Source: Clostridia bacterium
Lineage (GTDB): Bacteria; Bacillota; Clostridia; UMGS1883
DNA: 64,000 nucleotides
Assembly: GCA_017472685.1 (NCBI GenBank)
Contig: JAFUOO010000022.1
Location: 1-64,000 of the forward strand
Reading direction: 5' to 3'
Under the pieces are notes generated by a model. It saw only the letters and a list, made by a program, of their open reading frames with translations, had not been told where the DNA came from and did no database searches. The position numbers were made by a program, and so were the translations under genes. Positions 8,833 through 16,942 of this stretch are shown in pieces. Every line of letters begins with the position of its first letter. Within the stretch, counting starts at the first letter, position 1.

Positions 8833-10035
8833 ATGGTGGCAATAATAGGCGGCGGTGCCGCAGGCATGATGGCGGCAATAGCTGCGGCAAGGCTCAATAA
8901 AGATGTAACACTCATTGAACACAATACCTACCTTGGCAAAAAAATGGGCATCACGGGAAAGGGCAGATGTAACGTTACAAACGATTGCGAGGTTGAAGAG
9001 CTTTTTTTGAACATTCCCGGAAACCCCAAGTTTTTGTACAGCGCCATATACACCTTTTCAAACTACAACGTAAAGGAATTTTTTGAAGAGCTTGGCGTTA
9101 AATTGAAGGTTGAAAGAGGACAGAGGGTTTTCCCCGTGAGCGACAAAGCCCGTGACATTGTGGATGCAATGAAAAACGAAATGAAGCGCTTGGGGGTAAA
9201 GGTCGTTTTCGACCATGCCTTTGAAATTGACACAAAGGACGGAGTAGTTTGCGGCGTTAAGTGCAAAAAGGGCTATATCAAAGCTGATAGCGTTCTTATT
9301 GCCACAGGCGGAAAGAGCTACCCTCAGACAGGCTCGACAGGTGACGGCTACCGTATGGCACAAAATTTGGGGCATACGGTTACAGAATTGAAGCCAAGCC
9401 TCATTCCATTGGTGGCAAGCAGTGTTAAAAGCCTTATGGGGCTGAGTCTAAAAAATGTTTCGGTAACAGTCCTTGACGAAAAAGGCAAAAAACTGTATAC
9501 TGATTTAGGAGAAATGCTTTTCACACATTACGGCATGTCGGGTCCCATAATACTTTCTGCATCAGGGCATATGCGAAAAAGCGAAAAGTATAAAATCATA
9601 CTTGATTTAAAGCCTGCTCTTGACGAAAAAACACTGGATTTGAGGCTTCTGCGTGATTTTGAAAAATACCAGAACCGCGACTTTGTAAACAGTCTTGACG
9701 ACCTTTTGCCCAAAAAGATGATACCCTTTGTGATTGAAAAAAGCGGTATCGACGAAAGGAAAAAGGTCAACGCCATAACCAAGGAAGAGCGGCAGCAGCT
9801 TATTGATGCCATAAAGAAAATTGAAATTGACATTGAAGGCTTCCGTGGAATAAATGAGGCAATCGTTACGGCAGGCGGCATAAGCGTTAAGGAAATTGAC
9901 CCTTCAACCATGGAAAGCAAAATTGTAAAGGGCTTGTATTTTGCAGGCGAGGTTATTGATGTTGATGCTTACACAGGCGGCTTTAATCTGCAGATAGCGT
10001 TTTCAACGGGCTATATTGCAGGTATGAATATGTAA
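8833..10035 (+). CDS. HI0933/BaiN-family FAD-dependent oxidoreductase
   Basis: Flavoprotein of 400 residues in the HI0933 family. FAD binding is shown by the N-terminal Rossmann motif GGGAAG (6-11), the family signature GKGRCNVTN near residue 45, and the C-terminal GLYFAGEVIDVDAYTGGFN block that closes the FAD site. Family members include BaiN, proposed to act in bile-acid 7-dehydroxylation, but most are uncharacterised, so no substrate is assigned. I place the start at the ATG at 8833, not at an in-frame ATG 30 bases upstream: GGAGG lies at the right spacing before it and the protein then begins directly with the nucleotide-binding strand. cmk follows after 22 bases. Confidence 0.88.
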   Translation: MVAIIGGGAAGMMAAIAAARLNKDVTLIEHNTYLGKKMGITGKGRCNVTNDCEVEELFLNIPGNPKFLYSAIYTFSNYNVKEFFEELGVKLKVERGQRVFPVSDKARDIVDAMKNEMKRLGVKVVFDHAFEIDTKDGVVCGVKCKKGYIKADSVLIATGGKSYPQTGSTGDGYRMAQNLGHTVTELKPSLIPLVASSVKSLMGLSLKNVSVTVLDEKGKKLYTDLGEMLFTHYGMSGPIILSASGHMRKSEKYKIILDLKPALDEKTLDLRLLRDFEKYQNRDFVNSLDDLLPKKMIPFVIEKSGIDERKKVNAITKEERQQLIDAIKKIEIDIEGFRGINEAIVTAGGISVKEIDPSTMESKIVKGLYFAGEVIDVDAYTGGFNLQIAFSTGYIAGMNM

Positions 10036-10057
10036 ATTATAATTTGGAGGATTTTTT

Positions 10058-10723
10058 ATGCAAATCGCAATTGACGGTCCTGCAGGTGCGGGCAAAAGCA
10101 CAATTTCAAAATTTGTAGCGTCGGAAATGGGTTATTTATATATTGATACGGGCGCAATGTACCGCGCGATAGGCTACAAGGTTCTCAAAAATAATATAAG
10201 TCTTGACGAAAACGAAAAGATTGAGCTTCTTGCTAAGGAAAGCGAAATCGAGCTCAAAATTACAGACCACGGACAGAGTATATATCTTGACGGTGTTGAT
10301 GTAACAGGCAAAATCAGAACACCCGAGGTTTCCATGGCGGCGTCACGTGTTTCTGCAATTGGCGGTGTCAGAAGAACACTTGTTGATTTGCAGAGGAAAA
10401 TTGCAGGCAGTAACAACGTTATTATGGACGGCAGAGACATCGGCACTGTTGTGCTCCCTGATGCAGAAATTAAAATTTTCCTCACTGCATCTGCTGAGGA
10501 CAGAGCTATGCGCCGTTACCTGGAATTAAAGGAAAAGGGCGTGGAGACAAGCTATCAGGAGGTTTTGGAGGACATGCAGAAGAGAGATTATCAGGACTCT
10601 CACAGAGCTGAATCGCCTCTTAAGGCTGCTTTGGATGCTACCGTTATCGACACCTCCGGTCAGACACTGGGCGAAAGCGTGAAACTCATTGTTGACTTTA
10701 TAAAAAGCAGGGCAAAAGCATGA
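10058..10723 (+). CDS. cmk: (d)CMP kinase
   Basis: Cytidylate kinase of 221 residues, phosphorylating CMP and dCMP with ATP in pyrimidine nucleotide supply. The P-loop is GPAGAGKST (7-15). YIDTGAMYRA supplies CMP-binding residues, GRDIGTVVLPDA is the second CMP motif, and RRYLELKEKG with RDYQDSHR forms the lid. The ribosome site TTGGAGG precedes the start. The stop overlaps the start of ispH-S1 by four bases (ATGA), indicating translational coupling. The cmk-ispH-S1 order is a known Clostridia arrangement that ties nucleotide supply to isoprenoid synthesis and translation genes. Confidence 0.95.
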   Translation: MQIAIDGPAGAGKSTISKFVASEMGYLYIDTGAMYRAIGYKVLKNNISLDENEKIELLAKESEIELKITDHGQSIYLDGVDVTGKIRTPEVSMAASRVSAIGGVRRTLVDLQRKIAGSNNVIMDGRDIGTVVLPDAEIKIFLTASAEDRAMRRYLELKEKGVETSYQEVLEDMQKRDYQDSHRAESPLKAALDATVIDTSGQTLGESVKLIVDFIKSRAKA

Positions 10724-12693
10724 GTAAGGTAAGAATTGCTGACAGCGCAGGCTTCTGCTTTGGTGTGTCGCGTGCTCTTCAAATGACCGAAACGGGAATA
10801 GGCGAGGGCAAGAGCATTGTAACCTACGGACCCATCATCCACAACGGTCAGGTCGTAAAGGCTCTGGAGGAAAAGGGCGTGCGCATAATTGAAAGCGTGG
10901 AAGAGGCAAAGGGTGGCGACACTGTTGTAATACGCAGTCACGGTGTGCCCAAGGCGACGGAGGATGCCCTTAAGGAAAAGGGCATTGAGTATATTGACGC
11001 AACCTGCCCCTTTGTTAAAAAAATCCACCGCATTGTTTCGGAAAATTATGCCATGGGCAAAACCATTGTCATAATAGGCGATGCCAAGCACCCCGAGGTT
11101 ATGGGGATTAACGGTTGGTGCAATGACGAAGCCGTTATTTTTTCCACTGAAGAGGACGTAAACTGCACTCTTTTGGCAGATAAAGATATTTGTGTAGTAT
11201 CTCAGACTACTTTTGAGAGAAATTTGTGGGAAAAAATAATAAAAATTATAAAAAACACTTGCAATAAGGTAGTGTTTTTTGATACAATATGTAGTGCGAC
11301 TAATGATAGACAAAAAAGCACAGCCACTCTCGCAAAAGAGAGCGATTTGTTTATCGTAATAGGTGGCAAGAACAGCTCTAACACAAAAAAGCTCTATCAG
11401 ATAGCGAGCAGCTTGTGTGACAAAACGCTTCTTGTTGAAGGAGCATGGGAGCTGCCCGAGGGGCTTTATGTCCCGGGGGAACGAATTGGTATAACCGCCG
11501 GTGCCTCAACACCGGATTGGATAATAAAGGAGGTTTTTACAACCATGGTAAATGCAGAAAATTTAAAAGGAGAGCTTACTTTTGCGGAGGCGTTTGAGGA
11601 ATCCCTCGTAACTTTAAATACAGGACAGATAGTTACAGGCACAGTTGTTAAGGTTACACCTACAGAAGTATATGTAGACCTTGGATTCAAGAGTGAGGGT
11701 ATCATCCCTGCTGATGAACTTTCCGAAGACCCCGACGTAAAGCCCGAAGACGTTGTTAAGATGGGCGAAGAAGTTGAAGTATTCGTTGTTCGTGTAAACG
11801 ACGCTGAAGGCTATGTGAAGCTTTCCAAGAAGAAGGTTGACGCTAAGAAGGGTTGGGCTACAATCGAAAACGCAGCTGAAACACAGGAAATCCTTGAAGG
11901 TAAGGTTGTTGAAGCTGTTAACCGCGGTATCGTTGTTGCAGTTAACGGTACAAGAGTGTTTGTTCCCGCTTCTCACGCAACAGAAAGATTCGTTGCAGAC
12001 CTTTCCACAATGGTAGGCGAGACAGTTTCTCTCCGCATCCTTAACATTAAGGACGATAGAAGAGGCAAGAAGGCTATCGGCTCTATTAAGAGCGTTCTTA
12101 TGGAAGAAAAGGCTAAGAAGAGTGAAGCATTCTGGGCAGGCGTTGAAACAGGCAAGAAGTACACAGGTACAGTTAAGACAATCACATCCTTTGGTGCATT
12201 CGTTGATATCGGTGGTGTAGAAGGTCTTGTTCATATCTCTGAGCTTTCCTGGACAAGAATCAAGAACGTTGAAGAAGTTGTTAAGGTTGGCGACGTTGTT
12301 GAAGTATTCATCATCGAAGCAAACGCTGAAACAAAGAAGATTTCTCTTGGTTACAAGAAGACAGAGGACAACCCCTGGGTTATCGCTCAGAATACAATGG
12401 CTGTTGGCGATGTTAGAAATGTTAAGGTAGTAAGACTTCTTCCCTTTGGTGCATTCGTTGAAATCATCCCCGGTGTTGAAGGTCTTATCCACGTTTCTCA
12501 GATCGATACAAAGAGAATCGGCAAGCCCGCAGATGTACTTACAGTTGGTCAGATGGTTGACGCTCAGATCGTTGAAGCTGACTGGGAAGCTAAGAAGATT
12601 GGCCTTTCCATTAAGGTTCTTCTCGCTCCCGCAGTAGAAGAAGCTCCCGCTGCTGAAGAAGTAGCAGAAGAAGCTGTAGCTGACGCTGAATAA
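10720..12693 (+). CDS. ispH: IspH (HMBPP reductase) fused to four S1 RNA-binding domains
   Basis: Residues 1-275 are 4-hydroxy-3-methylbut-2-enyl diphosphate reductase, the last step of the MEP isoprenoid pathway. The three Fe-S cysteines are C13 (GFCFGV), C96 (DATCPF) and C191 (TICSAT), and the substrate motifs RSHGVPK and TAGASTPDW are present. The remainder is a ribosomal-protein-S1-like chain with four S1 domains at about 302-372, 387-462, 475-555 and 565-637, ending in an Ala/Glu-rich tail. Such bifunctional ORFs are known in Clostridia. Codon choice changes sharply near 11600: the S1 part uses GTT/GCT/GAA/CTT-type codons typical of highly expressed genes, unlike the IspH part. An internal ribosome site and ATG at 11545 could yield S1 alone. 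Confidence 0.93.
   Translation: MSKVRIADSAGFCFGVSRALQMTETGIGEGKSIVTYGPIIHNGQVVKALEEKGVRIIESVEEAKGGDTVVIRSHGVPKATEDALKEKGIEYIDATCPFVKKIHRIVSENYAMGKTIVIIGDAKHPEVMGINGWCNDEAVIFSTEEDVNCTLLADKDICVVSQTTFERNLWEKIIKIIKNTCNKVVFFDTICSATNDRQKSTATLAKESDLFIVIGGKNSSNTKKLYQIASSLCDKTLLVEGAWELPEGLYVPGERIGITAGASTPDWIIKEVFTTMVNAENLKGELTFAEAFEESLVTLNTGQIVTGTVVKVTPTEVYVDLGFKSEGIIPADELSEDPDVKPEDVVKMGEEVEVFVVRVNDAEGYVKLSKKKVDAKKGWATIENAAETQEILEGKVVEAVNRGIVVAVNGTRVFVPASHATERFVADLSTMVGETVSLRILNIKDDRRGKKAIGSIKSVLMEEKAKKSEAFWAGVETGKKYTGTVKTITSFGAFVDIGGVEGLVHISELSWTRIKNVEEVVKVGDVVEVFIIEANAETKKISLGYKKTEDNPWVIAQNTMAVGDVRNVKVVRLLPFGAFVEIIPGVEGLIHVSQIDTKRIGKPADVLTVGQMVDAQIVEADWEAKKIGLSIKVLLAPAVEEAPAAEEVAEEAVADAE
11526..11547 (+). 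promoter_or_regulatory. Internal ribosome-binding site and in-frame ATG at the IspH/S1 junction
   Basis: AAAGGAGG at 11526-11533 lies 11 bases before an ATG at 11545 that is in frame with the fusion (codon 276). It sits exactly between the IspH domain and the first S1 domain, where a separate S1 gene would begin. A free S1 protein made in excess over IspH would fit the codon bias. Internal initiation is an inference. Confidence 0.55.
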
Positions 12694-12705
12694 TTAAAAC
12701 AAATA

Positions 12706-12735
12706 AAATCCGCATCATGTGATGCGGATTTTTTG
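12706..12735 (+). terminator. Rho-independent terminator
   Basis: AAATCCGCATCA pairs with TGATGCGGATTT followed by a T run. It closes the pcrA-to-S1 block and lies between convergent genes; the araC stop codon begins at 12738, just beyond the T run. Confidence 0.85.
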
Positions 12736-12737
12736 TT

Positions 12738-13592
12738 TTACAGGAAATATTTTTTGTATTCAAGAGGCTTTTGACCCGTATGCTTTTTAAACTGGCAAAT
12801 AAAATTGCTTGTGTCAGAAAAACCGCATTTTTCAGCTACCTCGGCAATAGAAATATTTTCGCTGCGCAAAAGTATTTTTGCGGCATTAATGCGGTGCGCT
12901 GTAAGGTAGCGATAGGGTGTTATGCCAATATGCTGGTTGAATATTCTTATAAAGTGATATTTTGAGAGAGGAATTTGTTCCATTATGTCTTCAATTGTTA
13001 AAGGCAAATGATATTTTTCGTGAATAATATTTAGCGCAAGATTGATATAGTCTGAATACTGACCGTTTGTTTTTTCGTGGGAGCTGTTAAGCTTTGAATT
13101 AAGCATTATGCTGAATATGCTGTGTATGTGAGAGGAAATTTCAACAGCTGACGCAATGTCGTTTTGTGAGCATGCGCGGATAAATTCATCAGGAGAGTGA
13201 AAAAGCTTGGACGTAATTATGTCAATAGGAGCAATTTTTTCAGGATAAAGGATGTTGTACATACTTTGGATGCTGTTACCCCTCAGGTGAAACCATATAA
13301 ATTCCCAATTGTCCTCCAAGGAATAATAGGCATGGGGAGCATGACAGTCTATCAAAACTGCGGTCTGCGAAGGCAGATTTATGACTGCTTCGCCACTGCG
13401 GACTTTGCCCGAGCCTTTCAATGTGCATAAAAGCAGAAAGCTGTCGTGCTCATTGCGGGAGACATAATAGTCCTCAAAGGCATAGAAATGACCTGCCTCT
13501 GTAATATAGAACGGCAGTAGTGACGCCGCCTGTGACGGAGTTGAAGTTACCCATAGCGAGTTGTCCGATACATTTTCACTGCGTTTATTCAT
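12738..13592 (-). CDS. AraC-family transcriptional regulator
   Basis: Regulator of 284 residues. Residues of about 20-150 form the cupin-like effector-binding domain, with an HAPHAYYSLED segment typical of sugar-sensing AraC proteins. Residues of about 180-284 hold the two helix-turn-helix motifs, ending in the AraC signature ISIAEVAEKCGFSDTSNFICQFKKHTG. GGAG precedes the start. It is transcribed divergently from the DUF5107-GH2 operon, so it is most likely the local activator responding to a sugar released by those enzymes. A direct repeat with 21-base spacing in the shared promoter region (13642-13670) fits an AraC-type site. The inducer is not predictable from sequence. Confidence 0.9.
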   Translation of the reverse strand: MNKRSENVSDNSLWVTSTPSQAASLLPFYITEAGHFYAFEDYYVSRNEHDSFLLLCTLKGSGKVRSGEAVINLPSQTAVLIDCHAPHAYYSLEDNWEFIWFHLRGNSIQSMYNILYPEKIAPIDIITSKLFHSPDEFIRACSQNDIASAVEISSHIHSIFSIMLNSKLNSSHEKTNGQYSDYINLALNIIHEKYHLPLTIEDIMEQIPLSKYHFIRIFNQHIGITPYRYLTAHRINAAKILLRSENISIAEVAEKCGFSDTSNFICQFKKHTGQKPLEYKKYFL

Positions 13593-13641
13593 AAAATCAC
13601 ATCTCCTTCAAGCATTATTTTAGCACTAACCTATGATTAAA

Positions 13642-13704
13642 GCAATAATTTTATATTTTTGTGCAATAATAAATAATGCTATTCTTATATTGAAGTAGTA
13701 TAAT
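13642..13704 (+). promoter_or_regulatory. Putative AraC operator and DUF5107-GH2 operon promoter
   Basis: GCAATAAT occurs at 13642-13649 and again at 13663-13670, exactly 21 bases apart, which is two helical turns and the spacing of AraC half-sites. The -10 box TATAAT is at 13699-13704. The -35 region (about 13676-13681) is a poor match to TTGACA, as expected for an activator-dependent promoter with the regulator bound just upstream. Confidence 0.55.
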
Positions 13705-13729
13705 GAAATAAATTGAAGGAGGTTTCAGT

Positions 13730-16700
13730 ATGAAAAATGTTATTGTCCGTGAAGAAAAAGTTTTAATACCTACATATGAAATTGCCCAATACGATAAGAA
13801 TCCCATGTTTTTAGAAAAGAGAGTATACCAAGGCTCAAGCGGAAAGGTATATCCGCATCCTGTCTGTGAAGGTGTAAGCGATGTGAAGCAGGATAAGGAA
13901 TACAACGCAATAATTTTGGAAAATGATTATATCATGGTCATGATACTGCCTGAAATAGGCGGAAGAATACAGCGCTTTTACGACAAAACAAACGGGTACG
14001 ATGCCGTTTATTATAACGAGGTTATAAAGCCTGCTTTGGTAGGTCTGGCAGGACCCTGGCTTTCGGGCGGTATTGAGTTTAACTGGCCTCAGCATCACAG
14101 ACCTTCCACATTCGATGCGGTTGACTATACCGTTGAAAAAAATCAGGACGGCTCCATAACCGTATGGGTGGGCGAGGTCGAAAAAATGTTCCACACAAAG
14201 GGCATGGCAGGCTTCACTGTGCACCCTGACAAGGCATATCTTGAAATTAAAGGACAGGTTTATAACCCCACAGAAAGAACGCAGACCTTTTTGTGGTGGG
14301 CAAATCCTGCGGTAGCGGTAAACGATTACACACAGTCCATCTTTCCGCCCGATGTTCATGCAGTAATGGACCACGGCAAGAGAGACGTGTCAAAATTCCC
14401 CATAGCAGATGGCGTTTACTACAAATATGACTATGCTCCCGGCACTGATATCTCCAGGTACAAAAACATACCTGTGCCCACATCCTACATGGCGTATCAT
14501 TCCGACTTTGACTTTATAGGCAATTATGACTATGAAAAGAAGGCAGGGCTACTTCATATTGCAGACCATCACGTGTCTCCCGGAAAGAAGCAATGGACCT
14601 GGGGCAACGGTGATTTCGGCAAAGCCTGGGACAGAAACCTGACCGATGAAAACGGACCCTATATTGAGCTTATGACTGGTATGTTTACCGACAATCAGCC
14701 CGACTTTACCTTCTTAAAGCCCTATGAGGAAAAGAGCTTTGTACAGTATTTTATGCCCTATAAATGTGCAGGGGCAGTTAAAAATGCGTCTGTGAATGCT
14801 GTGCTTAATGTTGAAATTGAGAACGGCAGGATAAACATAACCGTGTATGCACCCGAGAAAATTGAAAATGCCATTGTGGAAGTATGTTATAGCGGTGCTC
14901 CTTTACATAACTGCGAGCTTAACGTAAAAACAGCAGAGGTGTTTGCTTGCAGTGTTCCCTTTGAGGGCTGCAGCGAGGATGTAAGCGTAAGCATAAAAAA
15001 AGACGGAAAGACAATCGTTGATTATATTCCCGTAAAAAACAAAGAAGAAATCCCTTCTCCTGCAGAGGCTATACCTGCGCCTGAAAAAATTGAAACAAAC
15101 GAAAAGCTGTTTCTGGCGGCAGTTCATCTGGAGCAGTACCGCCATGCAACTTATTCACCCGAGGCGTACTATCTGGAAGGCTTAAAGCGGGATTGTGAGG
15201 ATATAAGAATTAATAACGGATACGGAAAGTACCTCTACAACAAGGGCAGGTTTAATGAGAGCATTGAATATTTCAGAAGAGCTATAAAAGCATCTACCTG
15301 GAAAAACCCCAATCCTTATGACTGTGAGCCTTATTATAACTTAGGTCTGGCACTCAGAAAGACAGGCGATATGAGCGGTGCATTTGACGCTTTTTATAAA
15401 GCAATATGGGACGGCAATATGCAGGACAAGGCATATTATCAGCTCTCGTGCATAGCCTGCTATAAAAAAGATTATGCCTTGGCGCTCGATTTTGTTGAAA
15501 AGGCATTATCAAGAGGTACACACAATTTAAAGGCGAGAGGGCTTAAGGTTGCACTTTTGCGTATTATGAACAAAACAGAGGAAGCCGTAGCCTTTGCGAA
15601 GGAAACAATAAGGCTTGATGCACTTGACCACCACGGAAGATATGAATTGTACGCTCTTACAGGTGAGGGCTGCGACGAATGGTTAAAAATAATGCGTGGC
15701 GACAACCACAATTTTATTGAGCTGGCACTTACATATATCGAAGCGGGAATTACAAGCGAGGCAGACAAAATTCTTTCCTTCGCTCATTGTGACGAGCCCA
15801 TGGTGCATTATTACAGATTTTTGTGTACAGGAGACGCTCTTGAGTTAAAGAAAGCGGAAGAAAGCAGCTCACTCTATTGCTTCCCCAACAGGATAGAGGA
15901 TATAACAGTATTAAGTCATGCCATGGAAAACGGCGGATATTATGCGGCGTATTATCTGGGCTGCTTATATTATGACAGAGGCGTGTGGGAAAAATCCGTA
16001 GAGCTGTGGGAGGCGTGCAATGATAAAATAACACTTGCCACAGTATACAGAAATCTTTCACTGGCATATTATAATAAGCTTAACAATGCCGATAAAGCAA
16101 AGGAGTATATGGAAAAAGCATTTTTGATGGACCAGACTGATGCAAGAGTATTTTTTGAGCTTGACCAGCTGTATAAAATACTCAATGCTTCACCAAAGAA
16201 AAGGCTTGAAAAAATGCTTGAGTACAGTAGCCTTATCCGAAAGCGTGACGATTTGTTCACTGAATACATAACACTTTTAAATCTGCTGGGAAGGCATAAA
16301 GAGGCTTATGAAAGCATTATGTCACATTCCTTCCATCCCTGGGAGGGCGGCGAAGGCAAGGTGCCTGCACAGTACAGACAATCCCTCATAAACCTGGCAA
16401 AGGAGGATGCCGCATGTGCCGAAGAGCTTCTCAAAAAGGCTCTTATTTACCCGCATAATTTAGGCGAGGGTAAGCTTATAGGCAATCTCGATAACGATAT
16501 TTACTACATGCTGGGTAAGCTCACAGGAGATGAAAACTATTACAGCCTGGCGGCAAGGGGCAATTTCGAACTGTCGAGCGCAATGTATTACAATGACCAG
16601 CCACCTGAGATGATGTATTATGCGGCTCTGGCTATAAAAGCATTGGGTAATGAAAAGAATGCCGAAAAACGCTTTGATGCTTTTATTGAGTATGCAGATA

Positions 16701-16942
16701 TGCATATGGACGATGATATCAAGATTGATTATTTTGCAGTATCATTGCCTGAGTTTTTAATATTTGAAGCAGACCTTAACAAGAAAAACAAGATACACTG
16801 CTTATACATGAAAGCATTGGGCTATTTAGGTAAGGGTAATAAAGAAAAAGCAAAGGAATATGCACAAATGGGGCTTGATATGGAAAAATGCCACGCAGGC
16901 TTTGCTGACATACTGAAAGGAGCAGATAATGAAAGCATTTGA
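13730..16942 (+). CDS. DUF5107 protein with TPR repeats
   Basis: Cytoplasmic protein of 1070 residues with no signal peptide. Residues of about 20-360 match DUF5107, a galactose-mutarotase-like beta-sandwich: GGRIQRFYDK, GLAGPWLSGGIEFNWPQHHRP and FLWWANPAV are the recognisable blocks. From about residue 490 to the end the protein is alpha-helical with TPR-like repeats (YNKGRFNESIEYFRRAI and NKLNNADKAKEYMEKAF). The family is habitually encoded beside glycosidases and is thought to act on carbohydrate, but the reaction is not established to my knowledge. The GH2 gene overlaps the end by 14 bases, and an AraC gene lies divergently upstream. GAAGGAGG precedes the start. Confidence 0.85.
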   Translation: MKNVIVREEKVLIPTYEIAQYDKNPMFLEKRVYQGSSGKVYPHPVCEGVSDVKQDKEYNAIILENDYIMVMILPEIGGRIQRFYDKTNGYDAVYYNEVIKPALVGLAGPWLSGGIEFNWPQHHRPSTFDAVDYTVEKNQDGSITVWVGEVEKMFHTKGMAGFTVHPDKAYLEIKGQVYNPTERTQTFLWWANPAVAVNDYTQSIFPPDVHAVMDHGKRDVSKFPIADGVYYKYDYAPGTDISRYKNIPVPTSYMAYHSDFDFIGNYDYEKKAGLLHIADHHVSPGKKQWTWGNGDFGKAWDRNLTDENGPYIELMTGMFTDNQPDFTFLKPYEEKSFVQYFMPYKCAGAVKNASVNAVLNVEIENGRINITVYAPEKIENAIVEVCYSGAPLHNCELNVKTAEVFACSVPFEGCSEDVSVSIKKDGKTIVDYIPVKNKEEIPSPAEAIPAPEKIETNEKLFLAAVHLEQYRHATYSPEAYYLEGLKRDCEDIRINNGYGKYLYNKGRFNESIEYFRRAIKASTWKNPNPYDCEPYYNLGLALRKTGDMSGAFDAFYKAIWDGNMQDKAYYQLSCIACYKKDYALALDFVEKALSRGTHNLKARGLKVALLRIMNKTEEAVAFAKETIRLDALDHHGRYELYALTGEGCDEWLKIMRGDNHNFIELALTYIEAGITSEADKILSFAHCDEPMVHYYRFLCTGDALELKKAEESSSLYCFPNRIEDITVLSHAMENGGYYAAYYLGCLYYDRGVWEKSVELWEACNDKITLATVYRNLSLAYYNKLNNADKAKEYMEKAFLMDQTDARVFFELDQLYKILNASPKKRLEKMLEYSSLIRKRDDLFTEYITLLNLLGRHKEAYESIMSHSFHPWEGGEGKVPAQYRQSLINLAKEDAACAEELLKKALIYPHNLGEGKLIGNLDNDIYYMLGKLTGDENYYSLAARGNFELSSAMYYNDQPPEMMYYAALAIKALGNEKNAEKRFDAFIEYADMHMDDDIKIDYFAVSLPEFLIFEADLNKKNKIHCLYMKALGYLGKGNKEKAKEYAQMGLDMEKCHAGFADILKGADNESI

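Noticed and set aside
11614-12492. A 292-codon open frame antisense to the S1 domains
   Set aside because: Same cause: it lies entirely within the highly biased S1 coding region and encodes a Cys/Asn-rich nonsense protein.
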